NCBI GenBank assembly: GCA_005882315.1
Contig: VBAR01000003.1
Coordinates: 601,923 to 665,922, forward strand
DNA: 64,000 nucleotides
Reading direction: 5' to 3'
From: Bacteroidota bacterium
GTDB taxonomy: Bacteria; Bacteroidota; Bacteroidia; Chitinophagales; Chitinophagaceae
In this document: positions 36,381 to 45,165 of the stretch, piece after piece
How the letters are laid out: every line of letters begins with the position of its first letter
Numbering within the stretch: position 1 is the first letter of the stretch
Notes under the pieces: model-generated
The model's database searches: none
The model's input: only the letters and a program-made list of their open reading frames with translations
Told to the model about the DNA's origin: nothing
Position numbers and translations under genes: made by a program

Positions 36381-37382
36381 GAATATCTCCGTAGCACCAT
36401 AACCAAACCTGGAATCATATTGGTTCACAAAACTCTTTACTTCTTTCCGGTGTTTTAGTAAATCATGAATTTCATCACGCAGTTTGCCACTGCCTACTCC
36501 GTGTATAATAATAAAGCTGGGCTGAAAATGTGAAATAGCTAACGCATAATATTTCTCAAACGTTTTGAGCTGTAAGCCAAGTATTTCATAATTACTCATC
36601 CCCCTCCAGTCATCAGTTAGTTTTTCAATATGCAGATCAACTACACTACGTGGGGGTTCCATCATTTGCCTGAGTTTAGAAATATCATAGATCCTTTGTC
36701 CTTTACCCAAATGACTCAAATCTTCTTTGTCCTCAATTATCTTATCCGGATATTTTTCAAACAAAGAATAAGAGAACATGGCCTCATTCTTTTTCTTAAG
36801 CTCTTCGATGCGGTTAAAAACCTGTTTAGGTTTCAACTTAATATTCGTTTCAAAATACTCTGCTTTCTTTTTATCGAACTTATCTAATGTAAACTCAAAT
36901 TCAAAAACCGGGTTATCATTTAAATGCTCAAAGGGAATGTCGTGAATATAAAAATCCTCGAACGGGTTAACTTGATTTTTCAGTTCGAATTCCTTTTTTC
37001 CAAAATAGGTAAGGCAGTAATTGAAATTGTAAACCTGCTTTGTCCGGTTAACCAAATGTACTTTGAGCTCTTCCACTACTTCATCGCCAAATTCATCAAG
37101 GTCCATTACAGGTAAAAAGGTCAACCAAACACCATCTTCTTTTTGCTCAGGTTTTGTTTTCTCCTTTCTTACATCATCGATATAAGCTTTTTGTTTTGGA
37201 GAATTAACGATTTTCTTTTCAGTAAATCTTTTAAAATAAGGAAAGTCAACCTGGTCCATATATACAGGAAAGCTTATCCCTTTTACATCTACAAGCAACA
37301 TTTTATCATTGAGAATGTCAAGTACCTCGCCTTCCTCGTTAGAATGAAGAATCAAAATTTTATCACCAACCTCGTATTTCAT
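36369..37382 (-). CDS. DUF2027/Smr-domain protein (MutS2-like C-terminus)
   Basis: 337 residues from the ATG at 37382 (MKYEVGDKILILHSNEEGEV). An upstream extension to 37466 runs through a palindromic repeat and is rejected. The N-terminus is a small SH3-like barrel, the middle an Ig-like domain, and residues about 255-337 an Smr nuclease-type domain: VVDLHIEKL, IIHGVGSGKLRDEIHDLL. The family is typical of Bacteroidota; Smr domains nick or bind nucleic acids (recombination suppression or ribosome rescue are suggested for relatives). The role here is inferred only from the fold. Confidence 0.88.
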   Translation of the reverse strand: MKYEVGDKILILHSNEEGEVLDILNDKMLLVDVKGISFPVYMDQVDFPYFKRFTEKKIVNSPKQKAYIDDVRKEKTKPEQKEDGVWLTFLPVMDLDEFGDEVVEELKVHLVNRTKQVYNFNYCLTYFGKKEFELKNQVNPFEDFYIHDIPFEHLNDNPVFEFEFTLDKFDKKKAEYFETNIKLKPKQVFNRIEELKKKNEAMFSYSLFEKYPDKIIEDKEDLSHLGKGQRIYDISKLRQMMEPPRSVVDLHIEKLTDDWRGMSNYEILGLQLKTFEKYYALAISHFQPSFIIIHGVGSGKLRDEIHDLLKHRKEVKSFVNQYDSRFGYGATEIFFQY

Positions 37383-37420
37383 TTCATTTATTTGCTCAGT
37401 AAAGATACCGAATGTACAAG

Positions 37421-37438
37421 TCCCGATAGTTATCGGGA
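37421..37438. repeat. Palindromic repeat, second copy of CCCGATAGYTATCGGG
   Basis: TCCCGATAGTTATCGGGA: 8-bp perfect arms around GT. It lies 38 bases upstream of the Smr start, in the spacer to the APC permease gene. The other copy is at 7988-8005. Confidence 0.85.
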
Positions 37439-37483
37439 GCGACACAACATATGCTGATTGTAGCAATACAGCCTGTTACCCAA

Positions 37484-39400
37484 TTATTTTCCAGCCAGTT
37501 TACTTTTCTTATATCCATACAGGAAGTATAATATTAATCCTATTCCCAACCAGGAAAGAAACCATAGCCAATTACTTTTTGTCATACCCGTGAGCAGATA
37601 CAAACAAGTTGTAACTCCCATTAGAGGAATTAATGAGTAATTTTTGAGAAAGGCGAAAAAAGCAAGAATAATTATTATAATCCAAAAAATAATTATTGAA
37701 ACTTTGGCTGTTCTGCTTTGCGTAGTATCATTATCAGAAATAAATTCTTTAGCTAAAGTAAATTTTTCTGAAACGTTTGAGCTTAATTGTATTTTTGCTT
37801 TTAATTTAATAAAAGCTGAGTCATTGTGATTTTTTGAAACTAAATGCTGTTCTAAGTTTTGCACAACTGCAAAAGTGTCAACGTTATTCTTAGGAATAAC
37901 CGCCGAAAAGGCATCCACCTTTCTTTCAAAAGAAAAATCAAACTTATCTGCAAAATAATTTTTTGCGAAAAATAACAATAATACAATAGCAATCACTATC
38001 AAGCCTGGAAAAATAATTTTACTATTCACATAAGGAATATTAAACTTGCCCGGAATTTTTTCTCTTCTTGGTATCAACAACACTCCACCGCAAACCAGTA
38101 CAAATGCAAATAAAGTGGCAATACTTGTAAAGTCGAGTACAAAACTTTTGTCAGTGAATAAAATGGGAACACCAACAACAAAGCCTGTAACAATTGTTGC
38201 AAAAGATGGTGTTTTAAACCGCTTATGAATTTTCTGAAATACGGGTGGTAGTAACCCATCCCGGCTCATGCTCATCCAAATTCTTGGTTGCCCCATTTGA
38301 AATACAAGTAAGACACTTGTCATAGCTATAACAGCGCAAATAGCAACCAGCAATTGCATCCATCCTATATTCAGATTTTGTTTCTCAAAAATGAATGCCA
38401 GCGGGTCACCAATGCCTTCAAAGTTTTTATAATTTACCGCTCCTGTTATAACCAACGTCAGTAAAATATAAACAACCGTACAAATGACCAATGAGTAAAT
38501 CATCCCTCTTGGTAGATCTCGTTGTGGATTCTTGCTTTCTTCTGCCAATACACTCACTGCATCAAACCCAATATAAGCAAAGAACACCCCGCTAACTGCT
38601 GCCATCACTCCACCAAAACCATTCGGCATAAAAGACTTAACCCCTTCATCATTTGCCGGCGTCCAGTTGAACGTAAGACCGTTTGAAAATAACAATGCAC
38701 CACCAACAAGAATTACTAATGTTACAATTGCAAGTTTGAGTATAACCATTGAGTTACTGAAATTCCTGCTCTCTTTGATTCCACGATAAACAAGATAGGT
38801 AATGAGCAGGTTGATGACTAATGCCGGTAGATCCAAAATCATTCTTAGTCCGCCAATCTCAGGAGCAGTGGCCCATGCATTCAAAGCCTCTTTATTACTG
38901 CTTCCGGAAAGAACAGCTTTATGTGCTTCCGTATAACTGCAACTTAGATAATCGGGGATATGAACATTTAGTTTTTCAAGAAACGAAGTAAAATAATCAC
39001 TCCAGCTAAATGCCACATAAATATTACCAATTGAGTATTCCATTATCAAGGCCCAGCCAATTATCCACGCAAACAATTCACCAAAACTTGCATACGCATA
39101 GGTGTAAGCGCTGCCTGCAACAGGTATGCGGCTCGCAAATTCAGAATAACATAATGCTGTAAAGGCACAGGCTATACCGGTAATTACAAAAAGTAATACT
39201 ACTCCGGGCCCGCCTTTAAAAACGGCTTCGCCCAAAGAACTAAAACTTCCAGCGCCAATGATAGCTGCAATTCCAAAAAAAGTCAGGTCACGAACTGTGA
39301 GTACCCTGTTGAGCCCATGTGCATGTGCATCGCCGTCGCCTTTAGATGATTCAGAAAGTATAGAAGAAATTTCTTTTCTGCGGAACAAAGAATTTGCCAT
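37484..39400 (-). CDS. APC-family amino acid permease
   Basis: 638 residues from the ATG at 39400 (MANSLFRRKEIS). About 12-14 membrane segments in the cationic amino acid transporter (CAT) branch: FFGIAAIIGAGSFSSLGEA is the conserved first helix that binds the amino acid, FFAYIGFDAVSVLAEESKNPQRDLP the sixth-helix signature. Odd: roughly 90 hydrophilic residues (from FADKFDFSFERK to TTQSRTAKVS) sit between two late membrane segments, longer than usual. Substrate is not determinable. The Smr gene follows about 100 bases downstream on the same strand. Confidence 0.9.
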   Translation of the reverse strand: MANSLFRRKEISSILSESSKGDGDAHAHGLNRVLTVRDLTFFGIAAIIGAGSFSSLGEAVFKGGPGVVLLFVITGIACAFTALCYSEFASRIPVAGSAYTYAYASFGELFAWIIGWALIMEYSIGNIYVAFSWSDYFTSFLEKLNVHIPDYLSCSYTEAHKAVLSGSSNKEALNAWATAPEIGGLRMILDLPALVINLLITYLVYRGIKESRNFSNSMVILKLAIVTLVILVGGALLFSNGLTFNWTPANDEGVKSFMPNGFGGVMAAVSGVFFAYIGFDAVSVLAEESKNPQRDLPRGMIYSLVICTVVYILLTLVITGAVNYKNFEGIGDPLAFIFEKQNLNIGWMQLLVAICAVIAMTSVLLVFQMGQPRIWMSMSRDGLLPPVFQKIHKRFKTPSFATIVTGFVVGVPILFTDKSFVLDFTSIATLFAFVLVCGGVLLIPRREKIPGKFNIPYVNSKIIFPGLIVIAIVLLLFFAKNYFADKFDFSFERKVDAFSAVIPKNNVDTFAVVQNLEQHLVSKNHNDSAFIKLKAKIQLSSNVSEKFTLAKEFISDNDTTQSRTAKVSIIIFWIIIIILAFFAFLKNYSLIPLMGVTTCLYLLTGMTKSNWLWFLSWLGIGLILYFLYGYKKSKLAGK

Positions 39401-39443
39401 CAGCATGTTGATTTTGGGCTGTCAAGATAATGAAAAATCAGTA

Positions 39444-39494
39444 CCTGATTAAAATCAGGCATGAGATTGATTTTCTTCATTCCTGACGTTCAGG
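39444..39494. repeat. Two short palindromes in an intergenic spacer
   Basis: CCTGATT-AA-AATCAGG (39444-39459) and CCTGA-CGT-TCAGG (39482-39494) lie between the permease gene and the small membrane protein gene. Both start CCTGA. Confidence 0.6.
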
Positions 39495-39529
39495 CTTCTT
39501 CTAATTTTTGTGTTCTAAAATTAAATGAA

Positions 39530-39904
39530 ATGAAAACTTACAGAGAACCAATGAGCATATCTTCCTCTTATCATGGAGCAATAACTCAAGAATCTTTATG
39601 GACACGTTTTATTAACTGGTGCACAGACCAGGAAGAAAAAAAAATGTTATGGCTTGCTATCGGGCTGGCCGGTCACGGTTGTGTTATAACGATACTTACA
39701 CTCCTAGCTATCATGCTTTCCGGCAACCCGGTGATCTTGTGGCCATTTGCAATGGCAGCAATGGCAAGTTGTTTGATTGTGAATCTTGCCGCATTACCAA
39801 CTAAAATAACAATACCTGTATTCTTTTTCAGTGTGCTGATCGATCTAGTGATAATCGGTATCTGTATTTCGAATGGGATAAACATGAACAGCATTTTCGC
39901 TTAA
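39530..39904 (+). CDS. Small membrane protein of unknown function
   Basis: 124 residues from the ATG at 39530 (MKTYREPMSISSS); an extension to 39461 runs over the palindromic spacer and is rejected. Three hydrophobic segments follow: about residues 40-62, 66-86 and 92-114, so it is an inner-membrane protein. No domain recognised. It is convergent with the prenyl synthase gene, 20 bases apart. Confidence 0.75.
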   Translation: MKTYREPMSISSSYHGAITQESLWTRFINWCTDQEEKKMLWLAIGLAGHGCVITILTLLAIMLSGNPVILWPFAMAAMASCLIVNLAALPTKITIPVFFFSVLIDLVIIGICISNGINMNSIFA

Positions 39905-39924
39905 CCATTTTTTAAAAGCACTGA

Positions 39925-40890
39925 CTATATATCCCTTTGAACAAGAAATTGAGCCAGCTCCCTGAGCGGCTCTTTTCTTTTAGAGAGAACTGCAATATCA
40001 TCGAGATGCGTCAATGCTTCGTCCAGGTATTTTGCTTTTAATTTCAATGCCCATTCATCTACTTCTGATTCTTTATAAATTGAAAGTACATGCTGAATTT
40101 TATCAGCTTCATTAGTTTTTAATAATTGCTGTAAATCTTTTTTATTTTTGGCAGAAGCAACTTCCAGAACATGTATCAATAAAAATGTTTTTTTATTGGC
40201 CAGGATATCTCCGCCTACCTGCTTACCGAATTTTTGTGGATCGCCGAATGCATCCAGATAATCATCCTGTACCTGGAATGCAATGCCCAGCTTACGGCCA
40301 AATTCATATATAAGGTTTTGATTTCTCTCACCTGCACCACCGAGAATAGCCCCTACTTGCAGACTTGCTGCCAATGCAACCGATGTTTTCAGTTCGATCA
40401 TTTTTAAATAATCATCCAGGCTTACAGTATCCATTTGCTCAAAATCCATATCCATCTGTTGGCCTTCACAAACTTCCATCGCTGTTTTATTAAACAAGTT
40501 CAATACAGCATGCAGGTAAGATGTATTTATTTTATTGAGATAATCATATGCTTTTACCAACATTACATCACCAGCAAGCAGTGCAGTACTCTCACTATAT
40601 TTTGAATGAACGGTTTGCATACCCCTCCGTAAGGGGGCTTTATCCATTATGTCGTCATGTATCAAAGTGAAATTGTGGAATAGCTCAATGGCTGCGCCTG
40701 TATGCCATGCGTCAGGATTTATTTCATCAAACAATTCATTGCCCATCAGGCATAAAACAGGACGTATCCTTTTGCCGCCGAGTTTTAAAAAATACTCATT
40801 CGGTTCGTACAAACTGGCTGGTTGTTCCGGGAAATGCCGTTGGTTAAATTTTTCTGTAAACTGTTTTGATAAGCTTTCGAATGATTGCAT
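39925..40890 (-). CDS. Trans-isoprenyl diphosphate synthase
   Basis: 321 residues. Condenses isopentenyl diphosphate onto allylic diphosphates. The two aspartate-rich motifs are LIHDDIMD (near residue 84) and QVQDDYLDAFGD (near 212), with GGKRIRP as the IPP-binding lysine region. The first motif DDIMD and the residues before it fit a short- or medium-chain enzyme; product length cannot be fixed by eye. rnr lies about 43 bases upstream on the same strand. Confidence 0.92.
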   Translation of the reverse strand: MQSFESLSKQFTEKFNQRHFPEQPASLYEPNEYFLKLGGKRIRPVLCLMGNELFDEINPDAWHTGAAIELFHNFTLIHDDIMDKAPLRRGMQTVHSKYSESTALLAGDVMLVKAYDYLNKINTSYLHAVLNLFNKTAMEVCEGQQMDMDFEQMDTVSLDDYLKMIELKTSVALAASLQVGAILGGAGERNQNLIYEFGRKLGIAFQVQDDYLDAFGDPQKFGKQVGGDILANKKTFLLIHVLEVASAKNKKDLQQLLKTNEADKIQHVLSIYKESEVDEWALKLKAKYLDEALTHLDDIAVLSKRKEPLRELAQFLVQRDI

Positions 40891-40933
40891 GGTTTATTTT
40901 TCAATTTCAAATATAATCCAAACTCAATGCTCT

Positions 40934-42931
40934 TTACTTTGCATTTTTGGTTTTTGACTTCTTAGTTTTCGCTTCTTCTACAACCCATTCGTAATCCAAT
41001 TGTCGTTTAGTCAAATTAGCCGCCACTACTTTTATCATCACCTTATCTCCCATCCTGAATTTTTTACCACTCCGCTGACCAGTCAAACAATAATCTGTTT
41101 GATCATGATGAAAAGTATCAAAATCAAGAAGACTGTTTAATGAAACAAGTCCTTCACATTTATGTTCTATTGTTTCCACCCAGAAGCCAAATGCAGCTAC
41201 ACCGCTGATCACACCTTCAAACTCTTCGCCCAGGTAGTCCTTCATATATTCCACCTGTTTGTATTTATTCGCAGCCCTTTCTGACTCCATTGCAGCTCTT
41301 TCCCGTTCACTGCAATGCTTGCATTTCTCTTCCATCTTCTTATCTACAACAATGGCTTCTATAAGCGATTGTTGCAATACACGATGAATAAGCACATCCG
41401 GGTAACGGCGTATCGGTGAAGTAAAATGACAATAATGCTCGAAACCTAAACCATAGTGACCCACATTCTCTATTGTATATTTTGCTTTTGCCATAGTACG
41501 AATGCCTAATTGTTCCAGCACATGCTGTTCTGGTTTACCATGTGCATCCTTCAATAACTGGTTAAATGATTCAGCAATTTTATCCGGCGAAGACATATCG
41601 AATTTATGTCCAAACTTTTTTGCAAAGGCAACAAACGGCACCAGCTTTTCCTCATCAGGATCATCATGAATACGATAAGGTACTGGCAACGGCTTATTAT
41701 GAATTTTAATTTTCGACAAATGCTCTGCTACCTTCCGGTTGGCCAATAACATAAATTCTTCGATCAATTGATGTGCTTCTTTACTTTCTTTAATAAGTAT
41801 CCCGATCGGTTTGCCTTTTTCATCCAGCTTGAAACGTACTTCCTGTGAAGAAAAATTTATTGCTCCGTTTTTAAACCGTTGCTTACGCATCCGTTGTGCC
41901 ATTTCATTCAGTAATAAAAGTTCTTCCTTATGCGGCCCCTCTTTTCCTTCAATCATTTCCTGTACATCTTCATAAGTAAACCTGTGATCAGAATGAATAA
42001 CCGTTTTACCCAGCCAGTATTGCTTTACATCACCCTTAGGAGTTAACTGGAAAATAGCGGAGAAAGTGAGTTTATCTTCTTTCGGTCTTAATGAACACAA
42101 AAAATTAGAGATATGTTCCGGTAACATTGGGTTTACCCTATCTGGCAAATAAACAGATGTGGCTCTTTCATATGCTTCTTTATCCAATTCTGTTTCTGTC
42201 TCCACGTAATGGCTTACATCTGCGATATGCACGCCTATTTCATAATTTCCATTCTTTAGCGGACGAAATGAAAGGGCATCATCAAAATCTTTTGCATCTA
42301 CAGGATCTATTGTAAATGTGAGTATCGAACGGCAATCTTTTCTTTTGCTGATCTCGTCCTCTGTTATTGTTTCGGGAATTCTTGCAGCTACTTCCATTGC
42401 TTCATCTGAAAATTGAAGTGGGAAGCCGCTGTCGAGCAAAATCTCCTTCATTGCAAGATCATTCTCATTTTCTATATTCAGCACATGCACCACTTCACCC
42501 ACAGGCCGCTTATCGCTTGACTCCCATTCCACCAATCTTACCACTACTCGTTCATTATTTTTTGCTTCGCCAATATTTTCCTGCGGTATGTAAATATCCG
42601 GCATTGGTCGGTCCATTTCCGGAATAAAGAATGCAAAGCCTTTGTTCATCTCAATGCGACCGACAAACTCTTTACGTTTCCTGGTTACCACTTTAATTAC
42701 TTCACCCTGCATTCTGCCGACGCCTTCTTTTCCTTTTGTAATTTCTACCCATACCATGTCGCCATGCAGGGCCGTATTTAATCCCTGCTGCCTCACCATA
42801 ATATCACTGTCAAGATTCTCAACAATTATATAAGCTACACCAGAACGGGTCATATCCACCGTGCCTTTATATACTTTTGCAGCCGATGATTTCTCTTTTG
42901 TTTTTCTCTTCTTTGAGTTTTTTCTTCCCAT
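40934..42931 (-). CDS. rnr: Ribonuclease R (RNase II/RNB family)
   Basis: 665 residues. 3'-5' exoribonuclease. Cold-shock-like domain at residues about 20-75 (VYKGTVDMTRSGVAYIIVE), second OB segment about 85-150, RNB catalytic domain with ILTFTIDPVDAKDFDDALS (the acidic metal site), and a C-terminal S1 domain (about 575-650, FEGVISGVAAFGFWVE), ending in a lysine-rich tail. Shorter than E. coli RNase R (813) because the N-terminal helix-turn-helix part is absent. lpxK lies 2 bases upstream, so both are in one operon. Confidence 0.94.
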   Translation of the reverse strand: MGRKNSKKRKTKEKSSAAKVYKGTVDMTRSGVAYIIVENLDSDIMVRQQGLNTALHGDMVWVEITKGKEGVGRMQGEVIKVVTRKRKEFVGRIEMNKGFAFFIPEMDRPMPDIYIPQENIGEAKNNERVVVRLVEWESSDKRPVGEVVHVLNIENENDLAMKEILLDSGFPLQFSDEAMEVAARIPETITEDEISKRKDCRSILTFTIDPVDAKDFDDALSFRPLKNGNYEIGVHIADVSHYVETETELDKEAYERATSVYLPDRVNPMLPEHISNFLCSLRPKEDKLTFSAIFQLTPKGDVKQYWLGKTVIHSDHRFTYEDVQEMIEGKEGPHKEELLLLNEMAQRMRKQRFKNGAINFSSQEVRFKLDEKGKPIGILIKESKEAHQLIEEFMLLANRKVAEHLSKIKIHNKPLPVPYRIHDDPDEEKLVPFVAFAKKFGHKFDMSSPDKIAESFNQLLKDAHGKPEQHVLEQLGIRTMAKAKYTIENVGHYGLGFEHYCHFTSPIRRYPDVLIHRVLQQSLIEAIVVDKKMEEKCKHCSERERAAMESERAANKYKQVEYMKDYLGEEFEGVISGVAAFGFWVETIEHKCEGLVSLNSLLDFDTFHHDQTDYCLTGQRSGKKFRMGDKVMIKVVAANLTKRQLDYEWVVEEAKTKKSKTKNAK

Positions 42932-42933
42932 TT

Positions 42934-44004
42934 TTAGTTTCTTTCAAAATTTTTTATAAATGATTCTACTCTTGTATTAAATTTTTCTCCCTCACCAAAC
43001 AAGAAATGATGACGGATAGGTATCACATACACAGGCATCCCATGCAACTCACTCCCAAACTTATCCAACCTCACTGCATCTTTTTCCGTTGTGAGTATTA
43101 GTTTTTCATTTGATTCAATTGCTTCGAACCTGCTTCGGATATGCCTTAAATCATCAATAGTGAAAATATGATGATCAGAATATTCAATCAGTTGATAGAT
43201 TTTGCTATGCTTCTCCAAAAGTTTTTTCAACGAAGCGGGGTTAGCGATCCCGGTCACCAATAAAACTTCGGTAGTGTTTTTTAATTCTATTCCCGTTTTT
43301 TCAACCAGGTGATAACATTGGCCATATTCAATCGTTGTAAAATAAATTTCCTGTTCCGGTAAAGGATCTATTTGCTCTGTTATTTTTTTCTTTTCTTCTT
43401 CAGATAAATCAGGTTTGCATTTTGTAACAACAATTATTTCCGCCCGTTTATAAGAGGATTTTAAATCCCGCAGATCACCTGTAGGTAAATAAAAATCATC
43501 AACAAATAAATTATCATGATCAGTTAACAAAATATCAAGCCCAGCTTTGATAGCTCTATGTTGAAATGCATCATCGAGAATAATAGCCTGTGTCTCCGGT
43601 CTGTCGTGAAGCAATTGCGGTATTGCAAAAATCCTTTCTTCACCAACTGCAACCGCTAACTCAGGAAATTTTACATGAAACTGCATCGGCTCATCGCCTA
43701 TTTCCAGTGCTGTAGTATTTTGTTGTGCCAATGCATAACCTTTCGTTTTTCTTTTATATCCACGGCTCAGTGTTGCTATTTTATACTTGTCTTTTAATAA
43801 TTCGATCAGGTACTCTACCATTGGCGACTTACCTGTACCGCCGACAGATAAGTTTCCAACTGAAATTAATGGCAATCCAAAAGTTGTTGAACTCAAAATA
43901 TTTTTATCATACAGCTTATTTCTCACCCAGATTATAAACCAATACACCAGAGCAAGGGGCAAGAGTAACTTCCGGAATGAACGCAGAAAAAAGTCAGAAA
44001 TCAT
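42934..44004 (-). CDS. lpxK: Tetraacyldisaccharide 4'-kinase
   Basis: 356 residues. Phosphorylates the 4' position of the lipid A precursor. An N-terminal membrane-associated helix (LLLPLALVYWFIIWVRN) is followed by the P-loop VGGTGKSP near residue 56, then DDAFQHR, the conserved active-site segment. Starts inside the end of the 5-FTHF cyclo-ligase gene (11-base overlap) and is followed 2 bases later by rnr: a tight operon. Confidence 0.94.
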   Translation of the reverse strand: MISDFFLRSFRKLLLPLALVYWFIIWVRNKLYDKNILSSTTFGLPLISVGNLSVGGTGKSPMVEYLIELLKDKYKIATLSRGYKRKTKGYALAQQNTTALEIGDEPMQFHVKFPELAVAVGEERIFAIPQLLHDRPETQAIILDDAFQHRAIKAGLDILLTDHDNLFVDDFYLPTGDLRDLKSSYKRAEIIVVTKCKPDLSEEEKKKITEQIDPLPEQEIYFTTIEYGQCYHLVEKTGIELKNTTEVLLVTGIANPASLKKLLEKHSKIYQLIEYSDHHIFTIDDLRHIRSRFEAIESNEKLILTTEKDAVRLDKFGSELHGMPVYVIPIRHHFLFGEGEKFNTRVESFIKNFERN

Positions 44005-44563
44005 AAACCTTATGTGGAGTGATACAAGTGGTTAAAGTTAAGTCAAAATTATTGCGATCATCCAGTTTATCTATGGGATCAAAATAACTAAACCCGATGA
44101 TAATACATTCCCTGCTGCAAAGATAGAGATACCTGTCATAAAAACCTTTTCCGTAACCCAGCCTGAAACCTTCATTATCTATGCAAAGCAGCGGCACAAA
44201 CAGGAGATCGATCTCATTAGGCAATAAAACATCACCATTCATTGGCTCATAAATATTATGCTCATTCTTCTTAAACTTCGTTTCTTCATCCGTAATTACT
44301 GCCGTCATTACTTTCTTTTTGAAATCAGCTTTAGGGTAACAGATCTTTACTTCGGGATTTTTAAATTCTATATAATCTGTAAATAAATGAGTGTTAGGTT
44401 CTTTATTTTCCTCGATGGGCCAGTAAGAAAGCAGCGTGTTGATAAAAGGGAGTTTCACCGTTTGAAACTGTATCAGCAGCAGATCATCCAGCTTTGAACG
44501 TTCTGCATTTGATAATTCCATTCGTTTATCACGGTAATATTTCCGGGCTTCAGCCTTCAACAT
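43994..44563 (-). CDS. 5-formyltetrahydrofolate cyclo-ligase
   Basis: 189 residues. Converts 5-formyl-THF to 5,10-methenyl-THF using ATP. The hallmark RLGYGKGFYDRYL is at residues about 131-143, and the N-terminus KAEARKYYRDKRMELS is the nucleotide-binding lysine/arginine region. Overlaps lpxK by 11 bases. A 53-base spacer with a 7-bp-period repeat separates it from rsmD upstream. Confidence 0.93.
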   Translation of the reverse strand: MLKAEARKYYRDKRMELSNAERSKLDDLLLIQFQTVKLPFINTLLSYWPIEENKEPNTHLFTDYIEFKNPEVKICYPKADFKKKVMTAVITDEETKFKKNEHNIYEPMNGDVLLPNEIDLLFVPLLCIDNEGFRLGYGKGFYDRYLYLCSRECIIIGFSYFDPIDKLDDRNNFDLTLTTCITPHKVYDF

Positions 44564-44587
44564 ACCGTTAAGATAGAAAAAAGAGGC

Positions 44588-44622
44588 GATAACTGATAAT
44601 TAGCAAGAGACAACTATTATCG
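44588..44622. repeat. Possible heptad repeat in the cyclo-ligase/rsmD spacer
   Basis: Reads GATAACT, GATAATT, AGCAAGA, GACAACT, ATTATCG: related 7-mers with inverted ends (CGATAA/TTATCG). It covers the rsmD stop codon. Confidence 0.45.
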
Positions 44623-45165
44623 TTCCCCTGTTTCTATAAAAATGGAAAATACTGTTGTTCCGTAGTTACGTTCAGTTTTGAAGAAAGGAAATGTTTTATA
44701 ATCATTCCGCGGTGTATGTTCAAGAACAAACCAGCCGTCTTTATTTAGTAATTGCTTTTCAAAAATAAGTTTAGGCAGATCATCAATATTCGTAAGTGCA
44801 TAGGGCGGACCGGCAAAAATGAAATCAAATTTATCTGTACATTTTTCTATAAAACGGAATACATCAGATTTAAATACTTTAAAATTTTCCAGTCTCAACG
44901 TTGATGATGTTTTTTTGATAAAGTCATACATACTTGTATCCTTCTCTACGATCGTTAGATCCTGCACACCCCGTGAAGCCAGTTCATAACTGATACTGCC
45001 GGTACCTCCGAATAGATCCAACGATTTTAATCCATCGAAGTCAAGGTTATTCTGAAGGATATTAAACAAGCCTTCTTTCGCCACATCTGTAGTAGGTCTT
45101 GTATAGGGCATTTTTGAAGGCGGATTAAACCGCCTGCCTCCATGTTCACCGGCTATAATGCGCAT
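44617..45165 (-). CDS. rsmD: 16S rRNA (guanine966-N2)-methyltransferase, RsmD family, altered active site
   Basis: 182 residues. The Rossmann methyltransferase fold is intact: start MRIIAGEHGGRRF, SAM-binding LDLFGGTGSISYELASRG (about residues 49-66). The catalytic motif, normally D/N-PPY, reads FIFAGPPYAL: Gly119 (codon GGT at 44811-44809) where Asp is expected, one base from GAT. Either activity is lost or reduced, or this is a sequence error. It overlaps the DUF3822 gene by 13 bases, a pairing typical of the phylum. Confidence 0.9.
   Translation of the reverse strand: MRIIAGEHGGRRFNPPSKMPYTRPTTDVAKEGLFNILQNNLDFDGLKSLDLFGGTGSISYELASRGVQDLTIVEKDTSMYDFIKKTSSTLRLENFKVFKSDVFRFIEKCTDKFDFIFAGPPYALTNIDDLPKLIFEKQLLNKDGWFVLEHTPRNDYKTFPFFKTERNYGTTVFSIFIETGER

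Noticed and set aside
37383..37466. 28-residue N-terminal extension of the Smr protein
   Set aside because: It would translate through the palindromic repeat; MKYEVGDK at 37382 is the natural start of the domain.
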